Assembly: GCA_013399875.1 (NCBI GenBank)
Contig: VXAZ01007587.1
Span: forward strand, 1 to 64,000
DNA from: Gymnorhina tibicen
Taxonomy: Eukaryota > Chordata > Aves > Passeriformes > Artamidae
DNA length: 64,000 nt
Direction of reading: 5' to 3'
The notes below the pieces were generated by a model. It had not been told where the DNA came from and did no database searches. It saw only the letters and a program-made list of their open reading frames with translations. Below, one piece after another: positions 50,792 to 62,349 of the stretch (the stretch's first letter is position 1; each line of letters starts with the position of its first letter). Both the position numbers and the translations under genes were made by a program.

Positions 50792-53700
50792 GTAAGGTTT
50801 TTTTCTTTGCAAAAGGATCTTAACAGTTACTTAAAATCACTGTATCAGATGATGGGCAAGTATAAAATGTAGTGATTAATGACTGTTTTTCATTTACGCA
50901 GCGAATTACATCACTAGCTGTTTTCACGACAGACCAGTCCAAAACAGAAAATTATCTTTGGGTGTTCACTTGCTTGTTTTTGCCTTCTCTCCCACCCACC
51001 CTTCAGATCTTTGAACTAAAAAGATTTAAGACTTAAAATTAAAGATTCAAAACAAGGAAAACCATAGTGACTTTTTGCACTGACTGTCAGCATGTTTGCT
51101 GTAAAATGCATTATCTGTATCTACACTTGTTGTGTGTGTGCCTCTGCTACTAATTAATTTCTCATGTTGAATTGGCAAGAGCTGCACTACATTGTGTTAA
51201 GAAATCTGATTGAAATAATTGAACTTGAGAAAACAACAAGACCTTCCTGTCCTTAAAGCACACCCTTTCCATAGCAGGTCTTGTCCCTTTGGGTAAGACT
51301 GTAACCCAGCCACCCTTTGTCCTACCTCTGTTCTATAGCTGCCAAGTGAAACACCTTTTAGGTCCAATAGGAATTTCCCTTCAGGGGGTCATATAAGGAG
51401 AGTAGCAGCCATGAAATGACTGCTTCAGAATAAAGTTATTTCTTCAGAATAAAGCAGGTTGATTTTTACCAAAAGGTGCACTCAGTGTGTGAAGAGTAAA
51501 ATTTAAAGACGCTCCTGTGAACTTGGCCTTCACTGCCAGCTTGGCCTTCACTATCATCTTTACTGTGTTGAATTCCTTTGGGGATTCAGCTGAAGCTGCT
51601 GCCTACCCTTGTCAGACTGAAACTGATAGCAACTTCTCTCCTGTGGTTTCTTCCATCATCTCATCATTTGCAAAACAGATTGTCACCAGATAGAGAGCTG
51701 AGAAATCCTTCCTCATTAACACAGTAATGAGGTTCACAGCTGAGGATATGGATTTTCTCTATCTGGGCTGCTCATTTCCTTTTTGATTTCTTTATCAGTT
51801 TCTTTTCATCCAGTTGTATATATTCACATAACATAATAACCCATTGCTTTACTGAAGGAATTTTTTTCTTAAAAGGAAGAAAATAAATACCACTTTTCCA
51901 AAGCTGGTATAGAAGAACCTGAGGAGGTAAGGGAAATTTGGAAGCATGCACAGCACAGTTTGGAGCCTCATTTTGATTTGTTTTCAGTTGCCTGTTTAAA
52001 AATAGAAATGTTTTAATTCCACAGATCTATCAAGATCTTTTCCTTCAATAGTATTAACAAATGCCATTTTGCTTAATTGTATTTAAAGGTTCATTCCACA
52101 GCTGGCAAGATGAGACACCACATTATTACTTCAGGATTTAATTAAAAATAGGAAATTTTTTCTGTTCAGCATTTTACTCTGGGTAAAACTATTGATTTTT
52201 CTTGAAGTGTCTTTCAAAAATGAAAGCGTTTTGTCGAGTACCTCTTCTGTCAGATGACTGGAGTGACTGTCCCTGTGCAGTAAGTATGAGAGTTCTGGGA
52301 AGCACAGGTCTTGCTGCACACGTGTTATACAGTGCATGCATGCACATCCTGCCTGCTTCCAATGAGGGTCTGGACAGCACATACATCAGAGGGTGACTGA
52401 TTTTCTGCCAGTAGACCAATTCATGAAGCAATACTTTGATATTCTTGCATGTGTATTCTTGGGAGGAGACTTGATTGTTTAGTAGTGAACTGTCTCGTGA
52501 TAACAGCTTGATTTCAGCCATCATTCCTCCTGAGGACACTCACTATTTTTAATTATGTAAAATAGTTATGAGGCCCAGGGGGGATTGAGATGAAGCAAAA
52601 TTATCACCTTCAGAAGAGTTAGCCATCCTGCATCTTGCTCCTGGGAAGTTTGGAGAGAGAAGATCTTGTGGGATGGACTGTGGTTCTGGTGAATTGTAAT
52701 GTTGGCAGCGTATGGCCTGTGAGATAGCTATTAATATCCCCAATGGAAATTTCTAGTATATCACTCTTTCTTCCTTTTGTAATGGAAAACAATCTGAAAA
52801 ACAGTGTTGAGAATCTTTTCATAATGAACTTTATAACTGAGATTAATTATGCTCTTGGTTAGTAGAGTATAAACAGCAAGTGGTCACCTCTTGGTAGTTC
52901 TGTGGCTCTCTTAGTGCTTGGATGGGTGACCAAGAAAAGCCAGGTTTAGTCAGGAGATAAAGCTAGTGATGTATGGTGGTATTTTTTTCTGTCTTGCGTT
53001 CAGTGTGGACCATGAACATTCTGTTGAGATCATTGATGGATCTTATTCTCACAGACTGAAATCCAAGGATGAAAACTTGAGTGAATTTTTCATAACAGTT
53101 TTCACAAATTAGACTCTGTCTCCTGGCAGAAATTCAGATTCCCTTTGTGTATACCTTTTCATTTTGAAAACTTTATTTTTCTTTATATTGTCACAACTTA
53201 GTGATGAGCCTTTCCCAGGTGCAACAGCCCTTCCAAGTATCCTAGGAGATGGCAAGTGATGCATGTACAGCATATGAGGAGCTGTTTGAGCAAACTCGCT
53301 ATATTCTTACTGTATGCAGGTGTTGCAGCTCATGGTTGCCAAGTAATTCCAGAAGTGATAACTTTTTCAAATGCTGGTTTTAGTTTACAAGTCATTCCTT
53401 GCTATTCTTCTTTGATTTTTCTTCTTGAAAAGATTTTTTCTTCTTTGAAAAAATTATAAGAAAAATTGAGGAATCCTCAATTGTCTGGGGAGGAAAAAAA
53501 CACCCTAGACAGCTTGTCTTGTCTTTGTCTGCAACATAATGTGTTCTGAAACAAAAAAAGGAAATGTAATTTGGTTTTGTTTGAGCTAACTTAAAGGAAA
53601 ATCTAAAGTTTTGTGTAGTGTAGGCCTCAACTAATGTATTGTGTTACCCGAAGGTGTGCAAAGGTTATTATAGGCTGTTACTGAGTTACAGGGATATGAA

Positions 53701-56700
53701 TCAGTACAAAGATATTGCAAGGTACATTGTACATTAACACATTCCATTTTAATGATATGAGTGTTTAATTTGTTTCTATTTTGTAACTGGAAAAATTTAG
53801 ATTTAGTATGTTCCAAACTACTGGGCTCTTGACTGAATTTTTAAATTGAATTCTCAGATGCTGATTCTGATCAGCATTGTTTCTTAAAAGGGGCAAAGTG
53901 AAGGTCTGTTTTGTGTACTTCCACATCATTACACACAAAATAATTCTGGAGGTTCACTCCCTTTTCGTCCTGTCTGAAGCATTATGACACTTGAGCAGAC
54001 AGAGGAGTTCCACTTTCTGTGATGTTAGGCAGTAATACAAGTTATACCTGCAGCTGGAGATGAAACTGCCAGGCAGAATCAAATTTCTGAATATGATCAG
54101 CTTCTCTATTGTTGGTTTAAAGCAAATAGCTATGATTGTTCATGAGCTGTTTGTTGCCCATTAAAATTTTGTGTTGTGATCTCTGGAGATGTCTGGTTAC
54201 TCTGATCAAATCTATTTTTCACGTTCCTTCTGCATACTGTTGTGTATAAGTGGTATTTTTATAAATACAGTATTAATATATGCATATGTCTAGTCAAACT
54301 GAGACACAGTTTCCACATTTTTAGATGCATTATCTTGGAAACATTTTTGAAAATGGGTGTAAGCTCAAATGTAAAGTTAGGAACACAGATTATCACTATA
54401 TGTGATCATTTATCAAAACTCTCTTCCTTTGATTGGAGGTGAGATTTTACACTGCTCATTATTATTCAAATATGGTTGTGGCAGGTTTTTTTTATAGTCA
54501 TGTTTCCATAAACTTAAAGATGTGATTTCTTAATGGTTTCAAGGATATTCAGCTTTGTAAACTTGAAGTCCAGGTTACAATTTTTTAAGATTGATTGTTC
54601 CGGTTAAAACTTCTTCTGATGAGATTACTAAATACAGTTAATTGTTATTGTTTTTCCCCAGTCCTAATACTGATATGCAGTCACTGAAGACATCAGAATC
54701 GTGTTGAAACTATTACTTTACTTATAAATAGGAAATGCTTTTAAGTACTTACTGCAATTTTGGCTACTTATGAAAGCAAAAAAAGTTTGTTACCAGGGTA
54801 ATTTGTAATATGATACAGAGGCTGTAGTGGTTTAGTATCAGCAGATACCACAGTACCTGAGCTGCTACCTTAATAGGAATGGTACCATGTTGGTGCTGCT
54901 GCTTCTGTTCATTATGTGCTACATTAATGGACTGAAGAAAATTTAGTTTTGAGTTGATAAACACAATTTTTTACACGTCTGTAAAATTTTGAGTAGATGT
55001 TCTATGTACATGACTATAAGTAATTTTTATCAACTGGAGTGCTTTTTGAAACTTCTGCCTAGGTGAGTGAGGTGGTACTTCTCTTAAAAATCAGGTTCCT
55101 GTCTCAGTGGTGTTGACCTGAGACAAATTTATATCAAGAAGTGAGGTTAATAAAATTACAGGAGCAGCACAATTGGATGTGGTTAATCCTGTTTAAAATC
55201 TGCTTCCAAATGGCTGGCTGTAAGACAGAGTGTGATAGAAGTCATCAAAATTTTACTTCCAAAGAGGATTGAAGTGTGATCAGCTGCACTTTTCTTAGGA
55301 AGCAAAGAAATTAATCTTGTAAATTTGTTTCTGTTCTGATGGTCAGCAAAACTTGTACAGTTTTCTTATAAACTAGACCGGATCCATATTTGGATTCTGA
55401 AAATTAGGCATGGATTTAGATTGACATATTAGAGAATGTTATGCCCCCTTAAAAGTGTCGACTGACTCCTCTTTGAAATAATGCTTCACTCTTCAAATCC
55501 ATGCTCATACTGACTGCTTGTCAACCTGTGCTTTTTCAAAGATTTAAATTTAGTGTCTGTTTTGATTAGGTATTGGATTCCCTTATTGGAAAAGCTATCT
55601 GTGCTTAATTGTTCACATGAACACTGGCTTTTTCTTTGATCTTTAAAACTTGCATTTGCTTGTCATTTCATATTTATTGCCTTTGATGACTGTACCTTGT
55701 GCTGTTAAATCCTGATCACAGTCTCAAACCTGTATGTTCCTTTGATCCAAAGGTAGATAGGATTGACAAATGAAACTGGCTGTTATTAGGAAAAGGGATT
55801 ACGTAATATTTTTGTCTTACTAGAAATACTAAACAGTTGCATTAAAGAATGAAACCAGGACAGAAATCAGCATGCTAGTAAATAATCTGTATTTATGACT
55901 CTTCTCTCTTGCCATTTTAAACTGTATAGCTTTAGGAAGCAGTTTCTTTTCTCATTTTTAACAGCTCTGAAAATCTTCCCTTGAAAAGGCTCGTGCGTGG
56001 TTGCTTAGCTACAGCATTGTATGTGTGTTATGCATTTCACCTTCTGAATAATAATAAGATGAATTTTAGGAATTTCCTATTCATTAATAAGCACTGAGAA
56101 GCAAAGCAGAAATGTAAGGGAAAATGGAACACAGGGAAGTTACTTAGTGACTATTACTATTTTTTTTTCTATTGTGTTTATGCATTTTCCTATCAAAATG
56201 TCTGCATTTAATCCGTACCAAGTAGAATGTTACAACAGGCAGTGGGCTCTGGGGATAGCGAGAAGAGATTCTTGCTTGGCCTTCAGTAAGGAGGTTACTA
56301 TAAAATGTGTAGATAATTTTTAAACAGTCAGTGTTTTTCTGTTTCTTAGTACGTATTGATACAAAAAGGACCTGACTTTCTTACCATAGTTGCATTTTTT
56401 TGGTTGTAGTCTCAGAGGGTATGGAAACAGACAAAAGATCCAAGCTTACTATTTCCACACCAACTCACTGCTCATATTTTAGTGTATACTTTGTGACTGG
56501 ACATAATCTCACTATGTGGGCTCTTGTGCCCTAGAGATGACTTCCAGATAAACGGATTTGAGAAACTGTACAAGGTTATTTTAGATGAAAGCAGAATTAG
56601 CACCCTTGTTTTAATGGTGAGGTAGTTCACAATTTTAACAAACTGAAGTTACAGAGAGACAATGAGATGAAATACACAACATGCATGCCAGATTTTTTTC

Positions 56701-59700
56701 TCCTAGAATCTTCTCTTAACTTCTCCATTCCTTTTTTTCCTTCATTCTGTGATAAGCAGATTATTTCATATCAATGTTCTCAGAAACTGGACTGGGATAC
56801 TGTGTTAAGCGCTGGTCCTGTGGATTGTCTTCTAGAGATTTGCTTAGTTTCCAAAATCCTGATACTTGCAATGCTGGTGGTAGGACAAACTGTAAAGTCC
56901 TTTCTGTGAAAAATGAGATTGCCTCTCCTGTTCTGGATGTGTCCTTATTGAAGATTTGGAAATACTGTGGTTGAAATTTTCAACCTGAATCTGCACTCAA
57001 AGCTTAATTCAGGCATGGAGTTTTGTGCTCATGGCACAGCACACAGTGTGCACTGTCTGTGTGTTACACAGTGATCATACATTGGCCTTGTCCTCGTCTG
57101 CTGCTGCTTCTGCATGCGTGAAAAGGATGTTAAATAAAGAACTCTTCATTTTATATCTAGTCACTGCAATAGAAGTTTTAAAATATTTAAAAATTGCTCT
57201 AGGTCAAAGTGACTTAAAACTTTGATAATACCATAGATTTGTGCCTTGTGTTATCTAAAGGACCTTTAAAAATTGACGGAGGGAATAGATTTGTTCATAG
57301 AACATTAAACAGAAATAATTTGTTCATGCAGTATTCTGTGTTTGTCTTCTCAAAAGAGACTCTAAAATGGTGTCTTTTTTTTATTCTTCCTTAATAGAAA
57401 TCTGGTTAAGAAGTACTGTCCTAAACGGTCACCAAAAGATGAGGAACCCAGGTAAAAATGTCCATTTCAAGTTCTATGTGTAAAAAGTGAGAACTAACAG
57501 TATATACTGTGCTTTTATGTATTTTTTTTTTTTTAAGATATAGCATTTAATTGGCGATGACAATGAAAGAATTGTGCTTGGCTTCTCATAGTTCTGGTGT
57601 AATTCTTAAGAATGAAACCTTTGTTTACTCCTGTTGGTATTTTAATGTAGTAAACGTGGCAGGTTGTACTTGCTCCATACCAAATTAATCTTTAGGTAAC
57701 TGAAATTTTGAAAGCAGAAGTTTAGCTTGCTATGTACAGTCTGGTATTGTTTTTTAAAGAAAGGCAAGTGTTTGTCCTTAGGCTTTGGTTTTTTGCTTAG
57801 TTTAGTAGAGTTTTCCAGTACATTTTTATGACAATACCAGTGTAGCTATGCATCTCTATATTGAGACCTGAGTGTACACAAAATTGTCATGTTTTGGGCA
57901 AGAAGAGCTCTTAAAATGCTGACTTGCCTTGACTCCAGAGACAAAATAAGTGAATGTCTAATGGTGGAGGAACAATTTTTGCTGAACAACTTTATTTATC
58001 AGAAATGTGCTTGTTTTGCTCTCCATATCCATAGCCATTTAAAAAATGTATTTGAAAAAGCACAATACTCTTTTTTCTTTAGGGATCAGTCCTAGGAAAT
58101 AAAAGAAGTGGGCAAGTTTCAGGTTGCAGCCAGAGCACATGCTGTGCAGAGCGCCTGAGAATTCACAGTAGGATTTCTTCTAGCTCTTTTAACTGTGTAA
58201 AGATCCTGGACCTCAGGGAATAGGCTTTCCAGTGCTAGAGTGGCATTTGAAATTCCCAAAAGCCAAGCCTATGGAGATGGCAGTGTTCCATAGTTAAAAG
58301 AGAGAAAGATGTATATTTTAATGTGGTGCCTGTTTTTTTTTTTTCCTTTCTTCCCTTCCACACACACTTTCTACCCTTTGCCCCTCCTCTTCCCCCCTTT
58401 TTAGTGCCAGCCATAGTGGCACCTTACTTCCAGCCAAGAGGTGGGCAGGCAAACAGGCAGCTGTCTCCAGAGCTGATAGCAAACTTGTTGTGTAGAACAT
58501 GCATCGGGATGCATAGGAGTGGGATGATTGGCATGTTCCACCCTCAAGACTACCAAGCACATCATCTCTGCAGCAAGCTCAGCCTCCGAGCCTAGGGATG
58601 TATGTATCCGTTCCCAAGCTCAGGCCTCTCACTGGGCAGCTTAGGAGATACCACTATACCACAGGGCTTGCCAGGTAGTATTCTTCTTCTTTCTTTTCCA
58701 TCCACAAACCCCCTGTTCTTATAAAATGTATTTGAAGAGACATTGCAGCATATAGTACATGCTAGGCTTAACATAGGCTTTCCCAGCTTGTGTTTCTACT
58801 CTAACTCAGTTAGCATTAAGATAAGGTTTATTGTAAAATGTCTCTGATTTTTTTATCTAATCAGGAGTACAGACTGTACTAAGAGAAGCGTATTTTAAAA
58901 AGCTGTTTAACTTTTTGTGTGTGTTTGTTTGTGCGTGTGTGCTTTCTGTCAGGTTTACTTCGTGTATTGCCTTTTTTAACATCCTCAATGAGTTGAATGA
59001 CTATGCAGGACAACGAGAAGTAGTTGCAGAAGAAATGGGACACAGAGTGTATGGAGAGTTGATGAGATATTCTCATGACCTAAAAACTGAGAGAAAAATG
59101 GTAATTTTTATATTTTTAAATGTGAAAATAGGATATCAAAATGTGTGTCTTTTAATGAACTGATGTATTTGTTTACCCATTTTGATGAACATGGCAATAC
59201 ATAGGTTTTGTAATACATTTATAAAACACATTTAAAGTTATTCTGTAATATAATATATAATATTATATGCTATAATACAGTTACTAAACCTAAAAATTAG
59301 TATCTTGGGAAGAGAGTGTTTACTAGTAACCTTTTTTTTTGCCAGTGTACCATAGTATCTCTGATACTATTGTTACGTGTTTAGTAATGTCTTCCAAAGG
59401 GTACAGGTAGCTTGTGGAAGATACTGCACATCAACTGATACAAGCACTGTCAACCAGAGCAGGGACTAATTAATGGTAATAATACTCAAAATATAGGCAA
59501 ATTTAACTTATTTGTGATGTTTTTAGCATCTTCAGGAAGGGCGAAAGGCTCAGCAGTATCTGGACATGTGCTGGAAACAGATGGATAATGTGAGTTTGTG
59601 TTTGGATTTTATTCCTGTTGAACTTTAATAAGATATACAGTCTGTAAATTGAACTGTTTTCATCTGTCTTGCTTAGATTTAATATTTAGCTATATTACTG

Positions 59701-62349
59701 AATGTCCAAGTAACGTAGTAACATCCAAAATACAGTTCAATGTATTTATAGTTCCCTGGTTAAAAAAATCTCCAGTAAACAGCTTCTGTGTGTGTGTTTT
59801 GAGTGAAGTCTTGGCTTTTATCCAGCATGACGAGCATTAAGGAATCTGATTTTAACATGGGTACAGACTTTGGTTGCTTCTCCTTGGGCTACTAAAAATG
59901 ACAGTTTATTTATATGAAGATGAAATCTTAAGTCACTGAATTTGTCTTGAGCTTGAGGGATTGTTACATGAGGTATATTCAAGAATACCACTATAGACTA
60001 TTGTGCTTTCAGGAGGTAGAATTACTATATAACAGAGAAATGCAGGAAGATAATGTCTATAGGACAGATTATAAGATTCTTTTTCTTGGAAGAAATGCTT
60101 TTAAAAATAGGAAAACATAAAATTCAACCAAGTCTTTTCAAGATGCATTCTGATATTCTGGTTTTCTGTCTTAAAAATTGATTATATCTTTCATTCAGGT
60201 TATTGTGAAACAGTACTGGAGATGTGAATTTCTATTTTGTTGTTGTCGTCCCAGATGAGTAGGGTCTTGCTTCACTGTTATGTCAAAGAGTTTAATTCAT
60301 TATCAGAGGATCAGATTAGAAGCAGATGTGGTAGTTGTAGATGTTATCTCTCTTCACCAAGATAATCTTGAATTCCCAGAGTTCACCTCAAACAATGTTT
60401 TGTTGTGTGCCTTGCATTTACCTGAGTGCAAAGTCAGTCTTTTAAATGCATTTAGATGCCTTTAAGGGACACACTAACCTCAGTTGCCTGACTTTGCTGT
60501 GAAGCAGGAGCTCAGAGTCTCAGTTGCACTTTCTAGAGATGTTTACTTCTGGAGCTGCAACAGTTTTTCCTAGAGCAGTTGTCTTGACAACAGCCGCATA
60601 TATGGAACATCAAGTATATTGAATACTGTTGTCTGTGCTACCTACAGCTGTGCCACATGACATGAATACAGATGATGATTGTAGTGTAGATACATCCTTC
60701 AGACTGCCTTCAAAATAATTTAGTTGACCTACTTGCTGTGCTAACAGTGTGCTCATTTAAAGGTACTTAGTGAATTTAAGATACTTAAATGGAAGCTTTG
60801 ATATTTAGAATTCAGAATTAATATACGTAACCGCATGGGAATAGTGGCTGTTGAAGCTGTAAGTTTGTGCCTTTTGTAGAGCAAAAAGAAATTTGAGAGA
60901 GAATGCAGAGAGGCAGAGAAGGCACAGCAAAGCTATGAACGACTGGACAATGACACTAATGCAACAAAGGCTGATGTTGAAAAGGTAAGGGCAGTGGCTT
61001 TTCTTTTCTTTATTATCAGTGATATTTCATTTGCATGTAAAGCATCAGTACTGAAACAATATTCATTGAATGTATAAAATTGTGTATAAAATATGCTTAC
61101 TTATTATGTGCAAAATCAAAGTTACAATGACACATAAGCACAGGAAAGGAGTGTGCTTCAGATTCAGAATGGTTTTGGTTGGAAGGGACCTTGAAGACTC
61201 CCCTGCCATGGGCAGGGACAGCTTCCACTAGACCAGGTTGCTCAAACCCCATCCAACCTGGCCTTGCACGCTGCCAGGGATGGGGCATCCACAGTGTCTC
61301 CGGGCAACCTGTTCCAGTGCCTCACTGCCCTCATAGTGAACAATTTTTTCATAATGTCTAATCTAAACCTGCTGTCTATGAGTTTAAAGTCATTCCCCCT
61401 TGTCCTGTCACTACATGCCCTTGTAAAAAGTCCCTCTCCAGCTCTCTTGTAGACTGCCTTTAGGTACTGGAAGGGACTCTGAGGTGTCCCTAAAGCCTCC
61501 ACTTCTCCAGGCTGAAAATCTCCAACTCTCTTAGCCTGTCTTCATAGGAGAGGTGCTCCAGCCCTCTGATGATCTTGATGTCCTCGTTTGGACTCTTCCC
61601 AGCCGGTCCATTTCTGTCCTGTGCTGAGGGCACTCCAGGTGGGGTCTCAGGAGTGCTGAGCAGAGGGGCAGAGGCAGCCCCCTTGACCCGCTGGCCACAT
61701 TGCTTTTGATGGAGCCCAGGACAGGGTTGGCTTCCTGGGCTGTGAGTGCGCATTGCGAGGACCCCCGGCTCCTTCCCCTCGGGGCTGCTCTCAACCCATT
61801 CTCTCCCAGCCTGTGTTAGTGCTTGGGATCACCCCAGCTCACATGCAGGACTTCACACTTGGCCTTGCTGAAGTTCATGACAGTCCCTCTGGATGGCTGT
61901 GCTGTCTTCCTTAAAGAGGCAGCTGTATGGTATTTGGGATCTTGTGGTTTATGTGTTCAGTCTCTTCTGTGGTTTTTAGGGTATGCATTTAAGCAGCCTG
62001 GCTAAGGGAGCTACAACTCTCATTGCTTTCTCTGCGTATAACAAATGAGGTTTTGGAGTGTCAGTGTATGTGAAGTCTCACATTCTTTGTATTTCAGTTA
62101 TAAGGATGTCAGTTTTGATGACTTGTTACCAGTGTTCTTGTATAGTTGATAACATAAAATAATGCTGTGTGTCACTGAAAAGCACCAGACGTGTTTAACC
62201 TGATAACACTTTCCTACCAGGCTAAGCAACAGTTAAACCTGCGCACACATATGGCTGATGAAAACAAAAATGAATATGCTGCACAACTACAGAATTTTAA
62301 TGGAGAGCAGCACAAACACTACTACATTGTCATTCCTCAGATCTACAAG
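50676..62349 (+). CDS. FNBP1L: FNBP1L (TOCA-1), partial: coding exons 2-7, F-BAR domain: join(50676-50791, 57398-57451, 58953-59100, 59527-59589, 60880-60984, 62221-62349)
   Basis: Encodes formin-binding protein 1-like, also called transducer of Cdc42-dependent actin assembly 1. The family binds phosphoinositide-rich curved membranes through an F-BAR dimer, active Cdc42 through an HR1 coiled coil, and N-WASP and dynamin through a C-terminal SH3, driving actin assembly during endocytosis and filopodium formation. Six exons (615 nt, 205 codons) join in frame with GT-AG junctions. They cover about residues 9-213 of roughly 600, all within the F-BAR helical bundle. Landmarks are [65 protein letters not shown] and TKADVEKAKQQ. 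The phrases [11 protein letters not shown] and [11 protein letters not shown] point to FNBP1L rather than its paralogues FNBP1 or TRIP10. Exon 1 (start codon) is hidden in the N gap and the HR1 and SH3 parts lie beyond the window. Confidence 0.96.
51423..51460 (+). repeat. Two-copy tandem duplication, period 19 bp
   Basis: CTTCAGAATAAAG opens both copies, at 51423 and 51442, followed by different six-base ends. Confidence 0.85.
51522..51557 (+). repeat. Two-copy tandem duplication, period 18 bp
   Basis: CTTGGCCTTCACT opens both copies, at 51522 and 51540, followed by GCCAG and ATCAT. It lies only about 60 bp from the end of the 19-bp duplication. Confidence 0.85.
52911..52931 (+). pseudogene. 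5S rRNA C-box-like fragment (5S-derived SINE or pseudogene remnant)
   Basis: TTAGTGCTTGGATGGGTGACC differs at two of 21 positions from the vertebrate 5S rRNA segment TTAGTACTTGGATGGGAGACC as I recall it. That segment includes the C-box of the internal pol III promoter. The rest of the 5S gene is not convincingly preserved on either side: upstream only a weak AGCA-GGTC echo is seen. It may be the remnant of a 5S-headed SINE or an old 5S pseudogene. It is not a functional 5S gene. Confidence 0.45.
57398..57451 (+). CDS. FNBP1L: FNBP1L coding exon 3
   Basis: A 54-base exon: acceptor TTAATAG|AAATCTG, donor CCCAG|GTAAAA. It completes Arg 47 and codes [17 protein letters not shown] plus two bases of Arg 65. 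It covers the charged loop between the first F-BAR helices, where FNBP1L differs most from its paralogues. Spliced onto its neighbours the frame is continuous. Confidence 0.95.
57452..58952 (+). other. FNBP1L: FNBP1L intron between coding exons 3 and 4
   Basis: 1501-bp intron. It contains a long pyrimidine tract ending in TTTTTAG at 58333-58404, an acceptor-like element well upstream of the used site, then GC-moderate sequence to about 58630. No recognised exon. The true acceptor at 58951-58952 follows a GT-rich stretch and TTTCTGTCAG. Confidence 0.9.
58953..59100 (+). CDS. FNBP1L: FNBP1L coding exon 4
   Basis: Acceptor TTTCTGTCAG|GTTTAC, donor AAAATG|GTAATT. It completes Arg 65 and codes [20 protein letters not shown] through KTERKM (about residues 66-114), ending in phase 0. 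This is the long F-BAR helix carrying dimer contacts and basic residues. Read-through of the donor stops after 59160. Confidence 0.96.
59101..59526 (+). other. FNBP1L: FNBP1L intron between coding exons 4 and 5
   Basis: 426-bp AT-rich intron, GTAATT to TTTTAG. It holds an AT-only run near 59248-59275. Nothing else seen. Confidence 0.93.
59527..59589 (+). CDS. FNBP1L: FNBP1L coding exon 5
   Basis: A 63-base, phase 0 exon between TTTTTAG and GTGAGT. It codes [21 protein letters not shown] (about residues 115-135), part of the F-BAR helical bundle; the motif is diagnostic of TOCA-1. It can be skipped without shifting the frame. Confidence 0.95.
59590..60879 (+). other. FNBP1L: FNBP1L intron between coding exons 5 and 6
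   Basis: 1290-bp intron, GTGAGT to TTTGTAG. No repeat, RNA gene or additional exon recognised. Confidence 0.92.
60880..60984 (+). CDS. FNBP1L: FNBP1L coding exon 6
   Basis: A 105-base, phase 0 exon between CTTTTGTAG and GTAAGG. It codes [20 protein letters not shown] through TKADVEK (about residues 136-170), a highly charged helical F-BAR segment. Confidence 0.96.
60985..62220 (+). other. FNBP1L: FNBP1L intron between coding exons 6 and 7
   Basis: 1236-bp intron, GTAAGG to CTACCAG. More than half is the antisense CR1 fragment at 61161-61910. Confidence 0.93.
61161..61910 (-). mobile_element. CR1 non-LTR retrotransposon, about 750 bp 3' fragment, antisense in FNBP1L intron 6
   Basis: The + strand opens GATTCAGAATGGTTTTGGTTGGAAGGGACC and continues with phrases of reversed CR1 (CCTGCCATGGGCAGGGACA, GGGCAACCTGTTCCAGTG, CCTTGTCCTGTCACTACATG). 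On the minus strand two overlapping frames carry the C-terminal reverse-transcriptase [17 protein letters not shown]..., [14 protein letters not shown]..., then [20 protein letters not shown] and [10 protein letters not shown]. They are separated by frameshifts. Similarity ends near 61910 after a deletion. It is truncated and inactive, but better conserved than the copy at 38117-39120. Confidence 0.93.
62221..62349 (+). CDS. FNBP1L: FNBP1L coding exon 7
   Basis: A 129-base, phase 0 exon between TTCCTACCAG and GTAAAA. It codes [20 protein letters not shown] through [13 protein letters not shown] (about residues 171-213). The next exon should open with the family's QLQEMDERR segment, which does not occur in the rest of the window. 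Confidence 0.96.

Larger units (their letters stand above)
50792..57397 (+). other. FNBP1L: FNBP1L intron between coding exons 2 and 3
   Basis: 6606-bp AT-rich intron. It holds two short tandem duplications (51423-51460 and 51522-51557) and a 5S rRNA C-box-like segment (52911-52931). No other gene or named repeat seen. Confidence 0.9.

Noticed and set aside
61264..61452. Plus-strand open frame of 62 codons in FNBP1L intron 6
   Set aside because: It lies antisense within the CR1 fragment.
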